Origin: Vitrella brassicaformis
Lineage: Eukaryota; Sar; Vitrellaceae
Direction: 5' to 3'
NCBI GenBank assembly: GCA_001179505.1
Contig: CDMY01000878.1
Coordinates: 177,993-241,992 of the forward strand
DNA length: 64,000 nucleotides
Shown here: piece by piece, positions 55,163 through 64,000 of the stretch
Position numbering within the stretch: position 1 is the stretch's first letter
Layout: each line of letters opens with the position of its first letter
Notes under the pieces: generated by a model
What the model saw: the letters and a program-made list of their open reading frames with translations, nothing else
Told to the model about the DNA's origin: nothing
The model's database searches: none
Position numbers and translations under genes: made by a program

Positions 55163-55923
55163 ACGGCTATGTATGGTGCTGTTGATTGGGATCCATCTCT
55201 GTCTCGTGCTGGGCTGTGCCATCAGTGCGGTTGTGAATGGCTTTCCCCTATCTGTCGCGGATGAGTGTCCCTGTTGTGAGCGGAGGGGCAAGGAGCTCTG
55301 AAGCTTACGACCGATTGAGCTTTTGAGGCCGTTGTCTCGACGCGCATTTCGGGGGCACAAACACGCGTCGGGGGGCGAGAAGGAGAAGATGTTTGTGTGC
55401 GGCTGCGCTTTCGTGCGGTTGTGTTTTTTCCCGCCTTTGCGGCTGAAGGCCTGTCAGCCTGACACACACGATGGGACAGTGTCATGGACGATGCATGATG
55501 CGTGGATGACGCGTCGTGTTGCTGTTTGTTTTTCCATGGGGAATCCCTCCATGCACCCGCTATTGGCGCGTGTGTCTTCTTCGCATGTGCATTTGAAACT
55601 CTTTTCGGGGGGTTGAGGGGGGATCAGCGAGTCGGTCGGTCGGTCAGTGTGGCGGTGTGACCTGCTCAACGATTTCTTGCGATGGTGGTGTGCATTTCTC
55701 GCGAACACATGACATGAAAGGGCATGTTGATTGTACACACACACACATACACACGCGACATCATGAAAACGATGTCCATTAATTCCATCCACACACGCGT
55801 ACGCAGCGAGAGAGAGAGAGGGAGGGTCGCACTGTACAGCGAGTGAATGCCACACACACACGTCTTCTGTCCGCTGCGCATTATCTACTACGTGCCACCC
55901 TGCCACCCACCCTGCCATCCATA
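55163..55923. other. No gene seen; convergent 3' region
   Basis: 760 bp between two stops. GT/CA microsatellites near 55735-55760 and GGTC repeats near 55631-55646. Confidence 0.5.
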
Positions 55924-56924
55924 TCAGGTGAATCCGACGTCGCCCTCCCTCCTCCTTCCCGACGTCATCCACACCAGCAGCATCTCCTCTACACGCGACT
56001 GCCTCGACGTGTATGTGTCCCAAAAGGTCAGGGCCGCAAACAGCAGGAACAGGACGCCGGCGATGAAGGACATGGTCCGCTGCGACAGCGCCTTCTGCAC
56101 CAAAGCCCCCATGACCACGGCCAGCACGGTGGCCAGGGCGTGTCCGATGACCGCCCCGACTGCGACGCCCCCCGCGTTGTAGGTGGCGGCGAGGGCCACG
56201 GTGGATATCATGGACTTGTCCCCCCACTCTGCCAGGAATATCACGCCAAACGCCATGCAGAACAGGGCGTACAGCCGCATCGCAGCAGCAGAGGCGGAGG
56301 TCTTCTAACACAAACACACACACACAGACGCACACGGAGAGAGGGGAGTCATCTTCGTCCATCCAGATCCATCCATCCATCCGATTATCCATCCATCTGT
56401 CTGTCTGTCTGTCTGTTCTCTCACATGAGTGGTGGGCGTGTGGAGGAGTTCGATGGTCTCCTCGGCTTCCTTGAGCGACTCTTGCTGGTGCTCAGGCCTG
56501 CGCACCGCCACATACAGCTCCTGCAGCCCGAAGACGACGAACAGCAGGGCCGAGAGGTACCCCACCCACACGGACGCCACGTGGAACAGCTGCGGGATGG
56601 TGCGGACGGCCGCCCCCATCACCACTGATATCACCGTCATGACCACCAACGCAGCCATGGTGCCGCAAAACACCATCAACTGCGACATCTCCCGGGCCAG
56701 CAGCCTGCAGGACATCGCCCCACACGCACACAGAATGCATCTTCTTCCAGTATGTGTATCGAGCCGCCGCCACGAGATGGTGCACACTGTATAGCGGCGT
56801 TCCTTCCTTGCTTGTCTTACATGGCAATGAAGAATGTCTTATCGCCAATCTCGGAGGATACGGTCATAGAGAGCGATACGATGGTGGAGGCCGTGAAGTC
56901 GGCGAACGACAGCATCGTCGACAT
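55924..56924 (-). CDS. GDT1: GDT1/TMEM165 family Ca2+/Mn2+ : H+ antiporter
   Basis: Three exons (56924-56821, 56704-56425, 56304-55924) join in phase to 254 aa. The family (UPF0016) moves Mn2+ and Ca2+ across Golgi or chloroplast membranes in exchange for protons. Both diagnostic ExGDKT/S motifs are present: SSEIGDKTFF in exon 1 and LAEWGDKSM in exon 3. They sit in the first helix of each of two three-helix repeats, with further helices at VMTVISVVMGAAV, YLSALLFVVFGL, VAVGAVIGHALATVLAV and FIAGVLFLLFAAL. The loop between the repeats (~105-130) is acidic, as usual. An in-frame TAG just before the ATG supports this start; no N-terminal targeting extension. Confidence 0.95.
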
Positions 56925-57064
56925 GGACGCAGCCAGCTACACCCTCCGCCGTTTGCACAACTCTGTCTGCTACCTCGCCTGGTGGTTGTGTCCTGTGTAA
57001 ATGCATGCACCATGGGGGCTGATGGGCCAACCCGTCTCAATTTGAAACTGTCTTTGCTGGTCCC
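56925..57064. promoter_or_regulatory. Putative bidirectional promoter
   Basis: 140 bp between divergent starts of the GDT1 gene and the secreted protein gene; no AGATCT. Confidence 0.3.
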
Positions 57065-58502
57065 ATGCCGGCTGCGGGGCTCGTTCTCTTTGTTCTTTTC
57101 CAAGGTAAGATGGTGCCGCTCATCCAATTCCCTGAGATGCCTTGCCGTCTGGATGGTCTGATCAGCGGCACTCGCAGCCTTCGATTCTGTTGCATCCACT
57201 CATCGCAGCCAGCACCACGATGCCTTGAACAACGCCACACTGGCCCACGCTCTCCCGTGTAAGCACAGCTCGGGAAAAGATATTCCTTACGAACCGTTTT
57301 GCGCCGCAGCGTGCCCTCCCCAGGACAATCTTGCAGTGAAGCACAGCCTGAGTCGAAAGGGCCAGTTTCAAAAACGCCCATGCGGCGATAAGCGCCTGTG
57401 TCTCCTCGAGTTGCTACCTGAGAAGCAGGCCAAGTTCCTCGACTGCAGCAGCGGACAGGAGGTGGGAGAGAGATGATGGCCGTACGAAGACCCCACCACC
57501 TTTGGCATGACACGTGCACTTGTATTATATGTAGACCATGGGAGAGAGAGAGCTGGGCAGCACCGTCGTAGAGGACGCCTTCACGATCAAGACAGAGGAC
57601 GGGAAGACCTGTGACTATCGCTTCTCGACAACAGCATTTTGCGACAACGGTTGGCTGCACAAACGCCTCTCTGGATAGACAACCACTTTCTCTCTACCAC
57701 GCAGGTCCGTTGGCTGAGGAAATGGCCAAAGTGCTGCAGAAGAGAGAGAAGAGGGGCCCTTCTTTCGCTGTCTTCCGCCCGAAGAAGAAACAAAGCGGAC
57801 AGCAACAAACCGAAAAGCATCAGCAGAATGGTACACGGGATCCATACAGCACCTCTATGATCTCGTGTGGATTGCGTGGATCATAGAGTGCCCTGCCGTC
57901 GACGAAGGGCCCGCGGGGCTGATCAAAGGCAATCCAGCCGCCGGCATCCAGGGGCCTGGCGAACTGGCCGCCTGCAAGAGCCTTCGCTTTTGCCGAGTTG
58001 GCCACGTGAGCAGAGACAGCGCTCTATTCTCCATCTGGCCATCATTATGTACGTGTGTGTGTATGGTGCAGCACATGACAAAGGCACCAGCCGTCGGATT
58101 GGCGGTCAGTCAGGCTATCCGATTCCATGGCATTCTGTTGGGGCATGTGCGGATGTGTGTTCAGGTGTTTGTCCTCTGCAAGAAGGACCAACTCGATCGA
58201 GAGATCCTCACGGTCAATCCACGCCTTTGCGCGCACAAGCGCACGCACAGAGGAAGACTTGTGTGTGCACCCCTCTGCCTGTCTGCCTGTCTGTCTGTTA
58301 GGAGGTTGGCAGCCGCATTGTGGGCCTCCAGATCAGGGCCGACACCTTCAAAACCACCCCCTCAACCCCCTCCGGGGAACAAGTGGTGCGGAGCTACATC
58401 ATCCCACTCGAGCAGATGGTGCATCAGACGCCTGAGAGAGACGTTCTGCAGTGCAGTGCGCTGGTGCGCGACGGCGAGAAGGCATGCAAGACAGACACGT
58501 GA
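57065..58502 (+). CDS. Predicted secreted cysteine-rich protein
   Basis: Seven exons (57065-57104, 57178-57461, 57535-57649, 57705-57830, 57887-58005, 58165-58260, 58302-58502) join in phase to 326 aa. MPAAGLVLFVLFQG is a minimal signal peptide. The mature chain has scattered cysteines (FCAAACPP, RPCGDKRLC, ECPAVDE, KSLRFCRV, VFVLCKK, KACKTDT) suggesting disulphides, and a Lys/Gln-rich insert (FRPKKKQSGQQQ). No known domain. Exon 5 also has an open frame on the opposite strand, but only the plus frame fits the splice phases on both sides. Confidence 0.62.
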
Positions 58503-58796
58503 CAAGCAGTTGGTGTCCGTGCAATGGGCGGATGGATGGAATCAGTGAGGAATGGATGGACCAATCGACTTCCGGCGAACACAACACTGACAGACAGACA
58601 CATGGTTGATTAATGAGACCGACCAATCCACAAACATACTCTCCCTTGGTCAAAACGTGTCGCGTCCTTCCCACACACATACACACGCACACAGAGAACA
58701 GGTGCAGCTGGACTGACTTCACAAACAAACACCGAAACATCCGCAGCACACGCACGCCGACTACAAAAGACCGAGAAAAGCTGGCCTAGCCATCAA
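58503..58796. other. Convergent 3' region
   Basis: 294 bp between the stops of the secreted Cys-rich protein and EndoU; CAGA and CA repeats only. Confidence 0.5.
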
Positions 58797-60565
58797 TCAT
58801 TCTACGGCGGATGGATACGCCGTCGAGACCCTCTTGCCATAGCGCGAGGAGAAGGTGTGCACCGTCACCTCGACCATGACGTTATCCTGATCGGGTCCGA
58901 GGGGCAGCGACACCTCCAGGCGCTCGCGGCCCAACAGCGCCAGCAGGGAATAAACGGCCATCTCAAACTCGGGAGACGTGCCCACGAACATGCTGCACAC
59001 AGAACATGGGGAGTACGAACGATAGGGAAGCGAGTCGTTTGAGCGCATGCATGCCATGCAGGGGGTGTTTGTCGCTTGACAGACAGACCTGCCGACGCCT
59101 TTGAGGTCGCCCTCCCACTTAAACTGGATCGTCACCAACTGGAACTCAGAGGCGTCATCCGATGCAAAGTCGTTCGGGCGGCCCTGGATGCATCACACAC
59201 AAAAGGAGACAAAGACAGGGTGTGACTGATCCACAGGATGGCGTGGGAAGGGTGTGGTGTGGTGTGGTGTGGTGGTTACCCGTCTTCTGGGCAAGACGTA
59301 TCCGCGGTAGTCCACGCGGCCCTTCCTCTCCTCCAGATAGAATTGGATCCAATTGTGGAAGCCAACCGTCTGACACATGGATACGCACGACGTGTGAAAG
59401 ATGTGTACACAAGCCGGTTGTGGTTGTGTGTTCGCGCACCTTTCCGTCCTTCTCTTCGCCCAGGAAAACGTGTTCGAACCCCGATGAGTCCCTCCTCGTC
59501 TCTCTGCGGTAGAGCGAGAACCACATGCGGTGCATCTCCGCCAGCAGGTCATCCAGGTCGTCAATACCAGACACACCCTTCATGCTCACATACCTGACAC
59601 ACACACACACACACACACACAGACAGATGGACAACGCATGTTTGGTCAGGCGGGCAATCCATTCCCTCGCCCACACACTCCCTAGCTCACTTGGCGAGAT
59701 ACTGCATGGGTCCGGTGTCCCCGATGGCGTGCAGGAAGTCCCAGACCTCCCTCTTCTCGGCCTTGCTGACCCTCTCCTCCACGCCAGCCTCACGCACATA
59801 GTTGTCCAGCAGACGCATGAAGGCCTTGACTGTGGGGCGCTCGAAGGCCTCTGGGCTGACGTACTCAATCAGGTGGTCGCTCGCCATGTCCCGCCGGTCA
59901 TGCACACGCTTGCCGCCCTGCAGGTTGATTCGGTACTCGACATTGGGGGTCAGCCTGCACACCACACCACACCCACAACCAGGCGATTTGTACAATGAAT
60001 TGAATGAGGACAGATTCCCCGCATCATCGTGATGGCGTGCCGTCCGTACTCACCGGTTGTCATCGAGCTGCCACATCTTCCTCACTGCCAGAGAGAGGTC
60101 GTCCAGTTCCTCATCCGTCGGCACGGCAGCAGCCACCCGCAACGGCCGCTTCCGGGCTCCGCCGCCCTCCTCCCCATCTGCAGCGTGTTTGTTCTGCACT
60201 GGATACGCCGCATGGAGGGCCTCAAGTGCCCGCAGCAATGAGTCGACGCTCAAGTCGCCGCCGTCAATCGGTTCGTTGCGCCGCACGTGCCAGAATGACC
60301 TGAAGGCGTCGACAACGGTGTCCTTCACCTCGTCGGGAGCCTTGGCTGTCAGCTGCCGTATGGCCGTGACCGTTGTTTCCAGGAAGTCTTCGAGCTGATC
60401 TGGCGATGGAGAGGCGCATTTTTCGATGTTGCGCTGAACTTTCTTTAGCGCAGATGCCACATATCTTGCAAAGCCCTCCATCCTCACAAAGCTCTTTCCT
60501 TCAAGTTCTAAGCTCGCAAAAGCGATCGGCTCTTTGTTCCTCTGTACTCTTTCCCACACTTTCAA
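58797..60565 (-). CDS. EndoU (XendoU/PP11) family endoribonuclease
   Basis: Six exons (60565-60054, 59954-59691, 59593-59440, 59369-59280, 59183-59089, 58992-58797) join in phase to 436 aa. Cellular EndoU enzymes cut RNA at uridines with Mn2+, in processes such as snoRNA release and RNA turnover. The C-terminal ~270 residues are the EndoU domain. The expected catalytic residues are visible: His in SSGFEHVFLGE, His in TVGFHNWIQFYLEE, and Lys in SSRYGKRVSTAYP. VDYRGYVLPR and TSPEFEMAVYSLLAL are family signatures. The N-terminal ~150 residues are helical and unrecognised. No signal peptide, so a cytosolic or nuclear enzyme is likely. Confidence 0.95.
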
Positions 60566-60751
60566 GGCCTTCCCAGGCCATAGTCAAGCCCCCAGACACA
60601 GCGGAAGGGCAGATCTATCTCGGGGAGGTCATCTCCCGGGATCTCTCTTCTCACCTCACCGCGGGGTGTTCGTTGATGACCGACAGCTTCTGGTGGACAC
60701 CGTCTGACCCTTCGCCCGTCTGACCCTTCGCCGTCCCCATCATCAATCAAG
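60566..60751. promoter_or_regulatory. Putative bidirectional promoter
   Basis: 186 bp between the divergent EndoU and sorting-receptor starts; AGATCT at 60611-60616. Confidence 0.4.
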
Positions 60752-60910
60752 ATGCGTGTGTGCCTTGCCTCCCTCGTGGCCGCTTGCCTTCATGCGAGCA
60801 CGTGCCAGGCGGCCCAGATAGAGATCCATGAGCCCGACGAGCTCAAGGCGGCCTACCAGAGCACCAAGGGCGTCATCGAGGGAGCCACGGCCGTGTTTGG
60901 GACGCCGGTA

Positions 60911-60941
<31 letters not shown>

Positions 60942-62899
60942 GAGGGGGGACAGAAGGCTGTGAGTGCATGCCCCCCACGACTCACTCATGTGTCCGGTGC
61001 GTGTGTCTTTTCGTGCAGTTTGAGGGTCAGGTGACGGTGGGCCGTGTCGTGTTCGCCGAGTCCAAGCTCAATCAGCAGTATTGCGACGCGGACGACTACG
61101 ACCTCCCACCGGTGCCCCAGTGCAACTGGACGACCAACTACACCTCTCACATTGTCCTCGTCACCCGCGGCCACTGCGCAGACGCACTCAAGGTCCGCAT
61201 CGCCCAGGACGCCAAGCGCGCCTTCGCTGTCATAGTGGTGGACAGCGATCCCGGGGCGACTGAGGACGGTCTCAGACACGCCATGCTGACGGACGGTGAG
61301 ATGAATGACCACAGACAGAGGCAGATGCCCGCCTGCACAGCACAGAGGGTTTCATGTGCGCAAGGTAAGTCCTTCTGTGTGTGTGCAGATGGGTCTGGCG
61401 CGCACGTGAGGATTCCTTCTGTGCTAGTGACCCACTCGGCGGGTCAGCGCATCCTGGGTGCCCTCCGTCGCAATCAGACCGTCTTCGTCAAGATGGCTTG
61501 GGACGCCCCTGTGGTGAGTGAGTGAATGATGCGATGCGATGCGGGCAGCCCAGCCGGCTCATATCGCATGGACGTTGTGCCCTTGGGTGCGGTGCAGGTT
61601 GACAGCGTCTGCATGGACATGTGGATAACGCCTTCAATACCCAAGAGCCTGCACTTTGTCAGTGAGTTCTCACGCTACGCGCAGGCCCTCAAACACCGGG
61701 TGAGCCAAGGTGGCAAGCCACACACACGAGCCAGAACAGGACAGCACTCCCGAGCGAGGCGCACACGGACCTGTGTGTGTGTGTGTGTGTGTGTGTGACA
61801 TGTCAGCTTGACTTTGAGCCGAGGTATTGGATCTTTTCTTTCGCCAAGGGCTCGCCTGACATGTGCCTTGACGATGAGGGCACGTACTGTGCGCTGACGC
61901 CTCGGCACGCCCCGTCCATCACTGGCAGAGACGTTGTCCATGAGTCGCTCCGGTGGGCCGAACAACGTTGACCTCCTGAAACCGGTGCATTTGTCAACTG
62001 TCGCTCGTCGCCCGCCCGTTCGTTGGTGCCTTCAGGCAACTGTGTCTGTGGGACGTGACGAAAACCCGTCTGGCAAATGGGGACAGCGCCTACTCGGAGG
62101 TGTGGTGGAAGTACGCCCAGGACCAGCCGCGCAGGTACCACACGGAAGGCAGGCAGGAAGACGCATGCCAGCCCAGCCAACCCCTCTGTTGCATCCATCT
62201 GCAACCATCAGGTGCAAGCCACGTGGCGATTTCAACGCAGATCCATCCACAACGTTCGGGCAAGAGTGCTCCTACCGATTGATGGCATCTGTGGGTGCAC
62301 CTGTGGGCGACGTGCGGCAGTGCGTCGAGAGAGACGCCGCCGACCTGCTCGAGAAGCAGCGCACGTCCCTCGCCTGGTTCCCTATGGCCATTCGGATCAG
62401 CGAGATGCGCTACTTCGGCCCCTTGGACACCGAGCAGATCACACGCGTTATCTGCGCACATTTTCAGGACCCAAAGCCACAGGTCAGTGAGCGAGTCGAT
62501 GGATGGATGGATGGATGGCAGCAAAGAGCGAAGGGCATGGATGTGTGTGTGCCATGTGTGTAGGAGTGTAATATGGCATTGAGGCTGAAGGTCTTGCCTC
62601 TGGGAAAGGCGTCCTCGGGTGAGGTTTTCTGGCTGGCGCTGGTGGCGTCCTCTGCGACACTTATACTCGTAGGGCTTGCTGTCATTACCTGGTAAGCGCA
62701 CACACTCATCTGCGGCCAACGGACATAGACGTGCGTGTGGTGTGTTTTGTTCAGGTCGTGGGTGCGTGACATGCGCACCAAGCCACGGCTGCCGAGGACG
62801 GTTCAGCGCAGTGGCCGTGTGGTGGTGAGTGCTCTGGCTGCCGACGCCTCACACAGGCTGGTCCATCCACAGCTGCAACACGGGCAGCTCTATGTGTGA
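60752..62899 (+). CDS. Vacuolar sorting receptor-like protein, compact form
   Basis: Nine exons (60752-60907, 61019-61295, 61389-61513, 61598-61699, 61807-61952, 62036-62134, 62212-62482, 62564-62691, 62755-62899) join in phase to 482 aa. Plant VSRs bind vacuolar cargo in the Golgi or TGN. Order: signal peptide (SLVAACLHASTCQA), PA domain (~50-190) with VVVDSDPGATEDG and VRIPSVLVTH, thioredoxin-like segment (VCMDMWITPS), the signature DVVHESLRQLC, a Cys-bearing region (VGDVRQCVERDAADLLEKQR) as in VSR KIxxCIGDPxAD, the strand MAIRISEMRYFG, then one membrane helix (TLILVGLAVITW) and a short basic tail ending QLYV. This is the normal VSR plan. The gene at 13685 shares the ectodomain but not the short tail. 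Confidence 0.88.
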
Positions 62900-63586
62900 T
62901 GGATACGCCGGGTGGATGGATGGATGAGGGGATGTAACCGGGTGTGGGCTAATTCATACGCTGTGTACGTAGCTAGCTTAAGCTTACGTGTACCGTACCC
63001 CTATCTATATGTGTACGTGTGTGCCTTTCTTCCTTCCCTTACTTATACGTCTTACACGTCACTCACGTCACTTAAGTGCCTTTATGCGTCTGTCTCCCTC
63101 CTGCAATATATGTCATGTCTATGTCTGTCTACGTGAATGTCTGTTACGTAATGTTATGTTACGTGTGTATGCGGCTTTAAGTGGCGTTTTTTCCGTACTC
63201 CATACTACAGTAAGTAAAGTACTTTAGTGCGCGTGCCGTCCTTTGGTAAGGATCAACGCACACATTAACTAACTGACTGGCTGACTGTGCGTACGTCTGT
63301 CTGTGTGTGTTGGTGCTGTATTGGTGAGGCAGGGACTGAGGGGGCGAGTGAGTGTGTCGGTTTTGGGTGTTTTTGCGATGGATGCAAACAACCGACCAAC
63401 GAACGAACGAACGAACGAACGAACACGTGTGTGAGTGAGTGAGCCAGGGCGTCAAGATCTATTGGTCGGCCATGGCTCGTCGTGCAGATGGATGTGGTGC
63501 GAGGCTTTGTGAAACGGATGGAGGGATGGCTGCATACATGGCTGGCTCCAGAATGGATGATAGTCTGTATGTAGAATGTGTGTGTC

Positions 63587-63622
<36 letters not shown>

Positions 63623-64000
63623 TGAAAGAGAGAGAGAGAGCTTTGTGTGAGGGATGCGGGTATGGCGTGAGCCAGCCAGTCGACTGCATTGGTCAATGAG
63701 TGAGTCCTCAACCTTGCTGCTGCCTGCCTTACTGCCTGCCTGCCGTGCGTGTGTGTGTGTGTGTGTGTATGGCTGATGGCATGTCTGTGTGAACACACTG
63801 AGAGATACACTCAGTGACCCACGTGAGGGGAGGGGAGTTTTGTAAAGCGACGGAATCTGCCAACCCAATGTGGTTTTTGTCAGCGGAGGGACGCGTGTAC
63901 GCAGACACGACGGTGTCTGAATAACGTCCGTCGCTCCGTTGAGAAGACGTACCTACCTGCCGTAGAACCCTGCTAACTCCCCCCCCTCCCCTCCCCTCCC
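62900..64000. other. 1.1-kb repeat-rich stretch without a gene
   Basis: No coding-like frame. Contains TACGT-rich AT/GC mix at 62950-63240, an AACG tandem repeat (63396-63424), and GT/GA microsatellites (63578-63640, 63740-63770). The final bases are a C-rich tract. Confidence 0.55.

Noticed and set aside
57820-58005. Minus-strand frame with natural-looking protein sequence (GGQFARPLDAGGWIAFDQP)
   Set aside because: The plus frame joins in phase to exons on both sides (57830 and 58165); the minus frame has no partner exons.

Overview
The window is eukaryotic nuclear DNA: GC-rich, densely packed with protein genes, and full of short GT-AG introns (mostly 55-120 nt). Exon joins below were worked out by hand from splice sites and reading-frame phase. 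Gene content points to a photosynthetic, flagellated alveolate, most likely a chromerid such as Vitrella. The clues are plant-type thiamin-salvage (TH2) and wax-ester synthase enzymes, plant-type vacuolar sorting receptors, a BBSome subunit (BBS5), and ankyrin and F-box-like/LRR paralog families. That assignment is inference. No bacterial, viral, CRISPR or transposon gene and no rRNA or tRNA gene was recognised.

Layout. 0.1-2.4 kb: HIT-like protein (-) and an unknown six-exon gene (+). 3.1-8.8 kb: a protein with a PAM2 motif (-), divergent from a WS/DGAT acyltransferase (+). 8.8-10.2 kb: no gene seen. 10.2-13.7 kb: ankyrin gene A (+), interrupted by an in-frame TAG, and a small coiled-coil protein (+). 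13.7-18.1 kb: a vacuolar-sorting-receptor ectodomain joined through a membrane helix to a large cytosolic region (-). 18.2-20.8 kb: a signal-peptide kinase-like protein (+). 21.0-22.6 kb: a broken MIF4G-like gene (+). 23.1-25.8 kb: TH2-type TenA/HAD protein (-) and RNA polymerase subunit RPAC2 (+). 26.2-28.3 kb: BBS5 (-). 29.8-32.3 kb: secreted protein (-) and a small putatively myristoylated protein (+). 32.9-42.3 kb: three related F-box-like/LRR genes and ankyrin gene B. 42.7-50.1 kb: a 2,103-residue LRR plus disordered protein (-). 50.6-55.2 kb: a Cys/His-rich protein (+), a UBA/ubiquitin-like protein (-) and a basic protein (+). 55.9-58.5 kb: GDT1/TMEM165 transporter (-) and a secreted Cys-rich protein (+). 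58.8-62.9 kb: EndoU endoribonuclease (-) and a compact vacuolar sorting receptor (+). The last 1.1 kb is repeat-rich.

Organisation. Most genes form head-to-head pairs with 75-260 bp (a few with about 550 bp) between start codons, so bidirectional promoters are probably the rule. Several of these promoters carry the palindrome AGATCT. Introns often end in CTGT or TGTG tandem repeats just before the AG.

The most unusual items are the receptor-to-cytosolic-domain fusion at 13685-18093, the secretory kinase with DFD in place of DFG, and four otherwise well-formed genes each broken by one frameshift or one stop. The breaks could be assembly errors, recoding or early decay.
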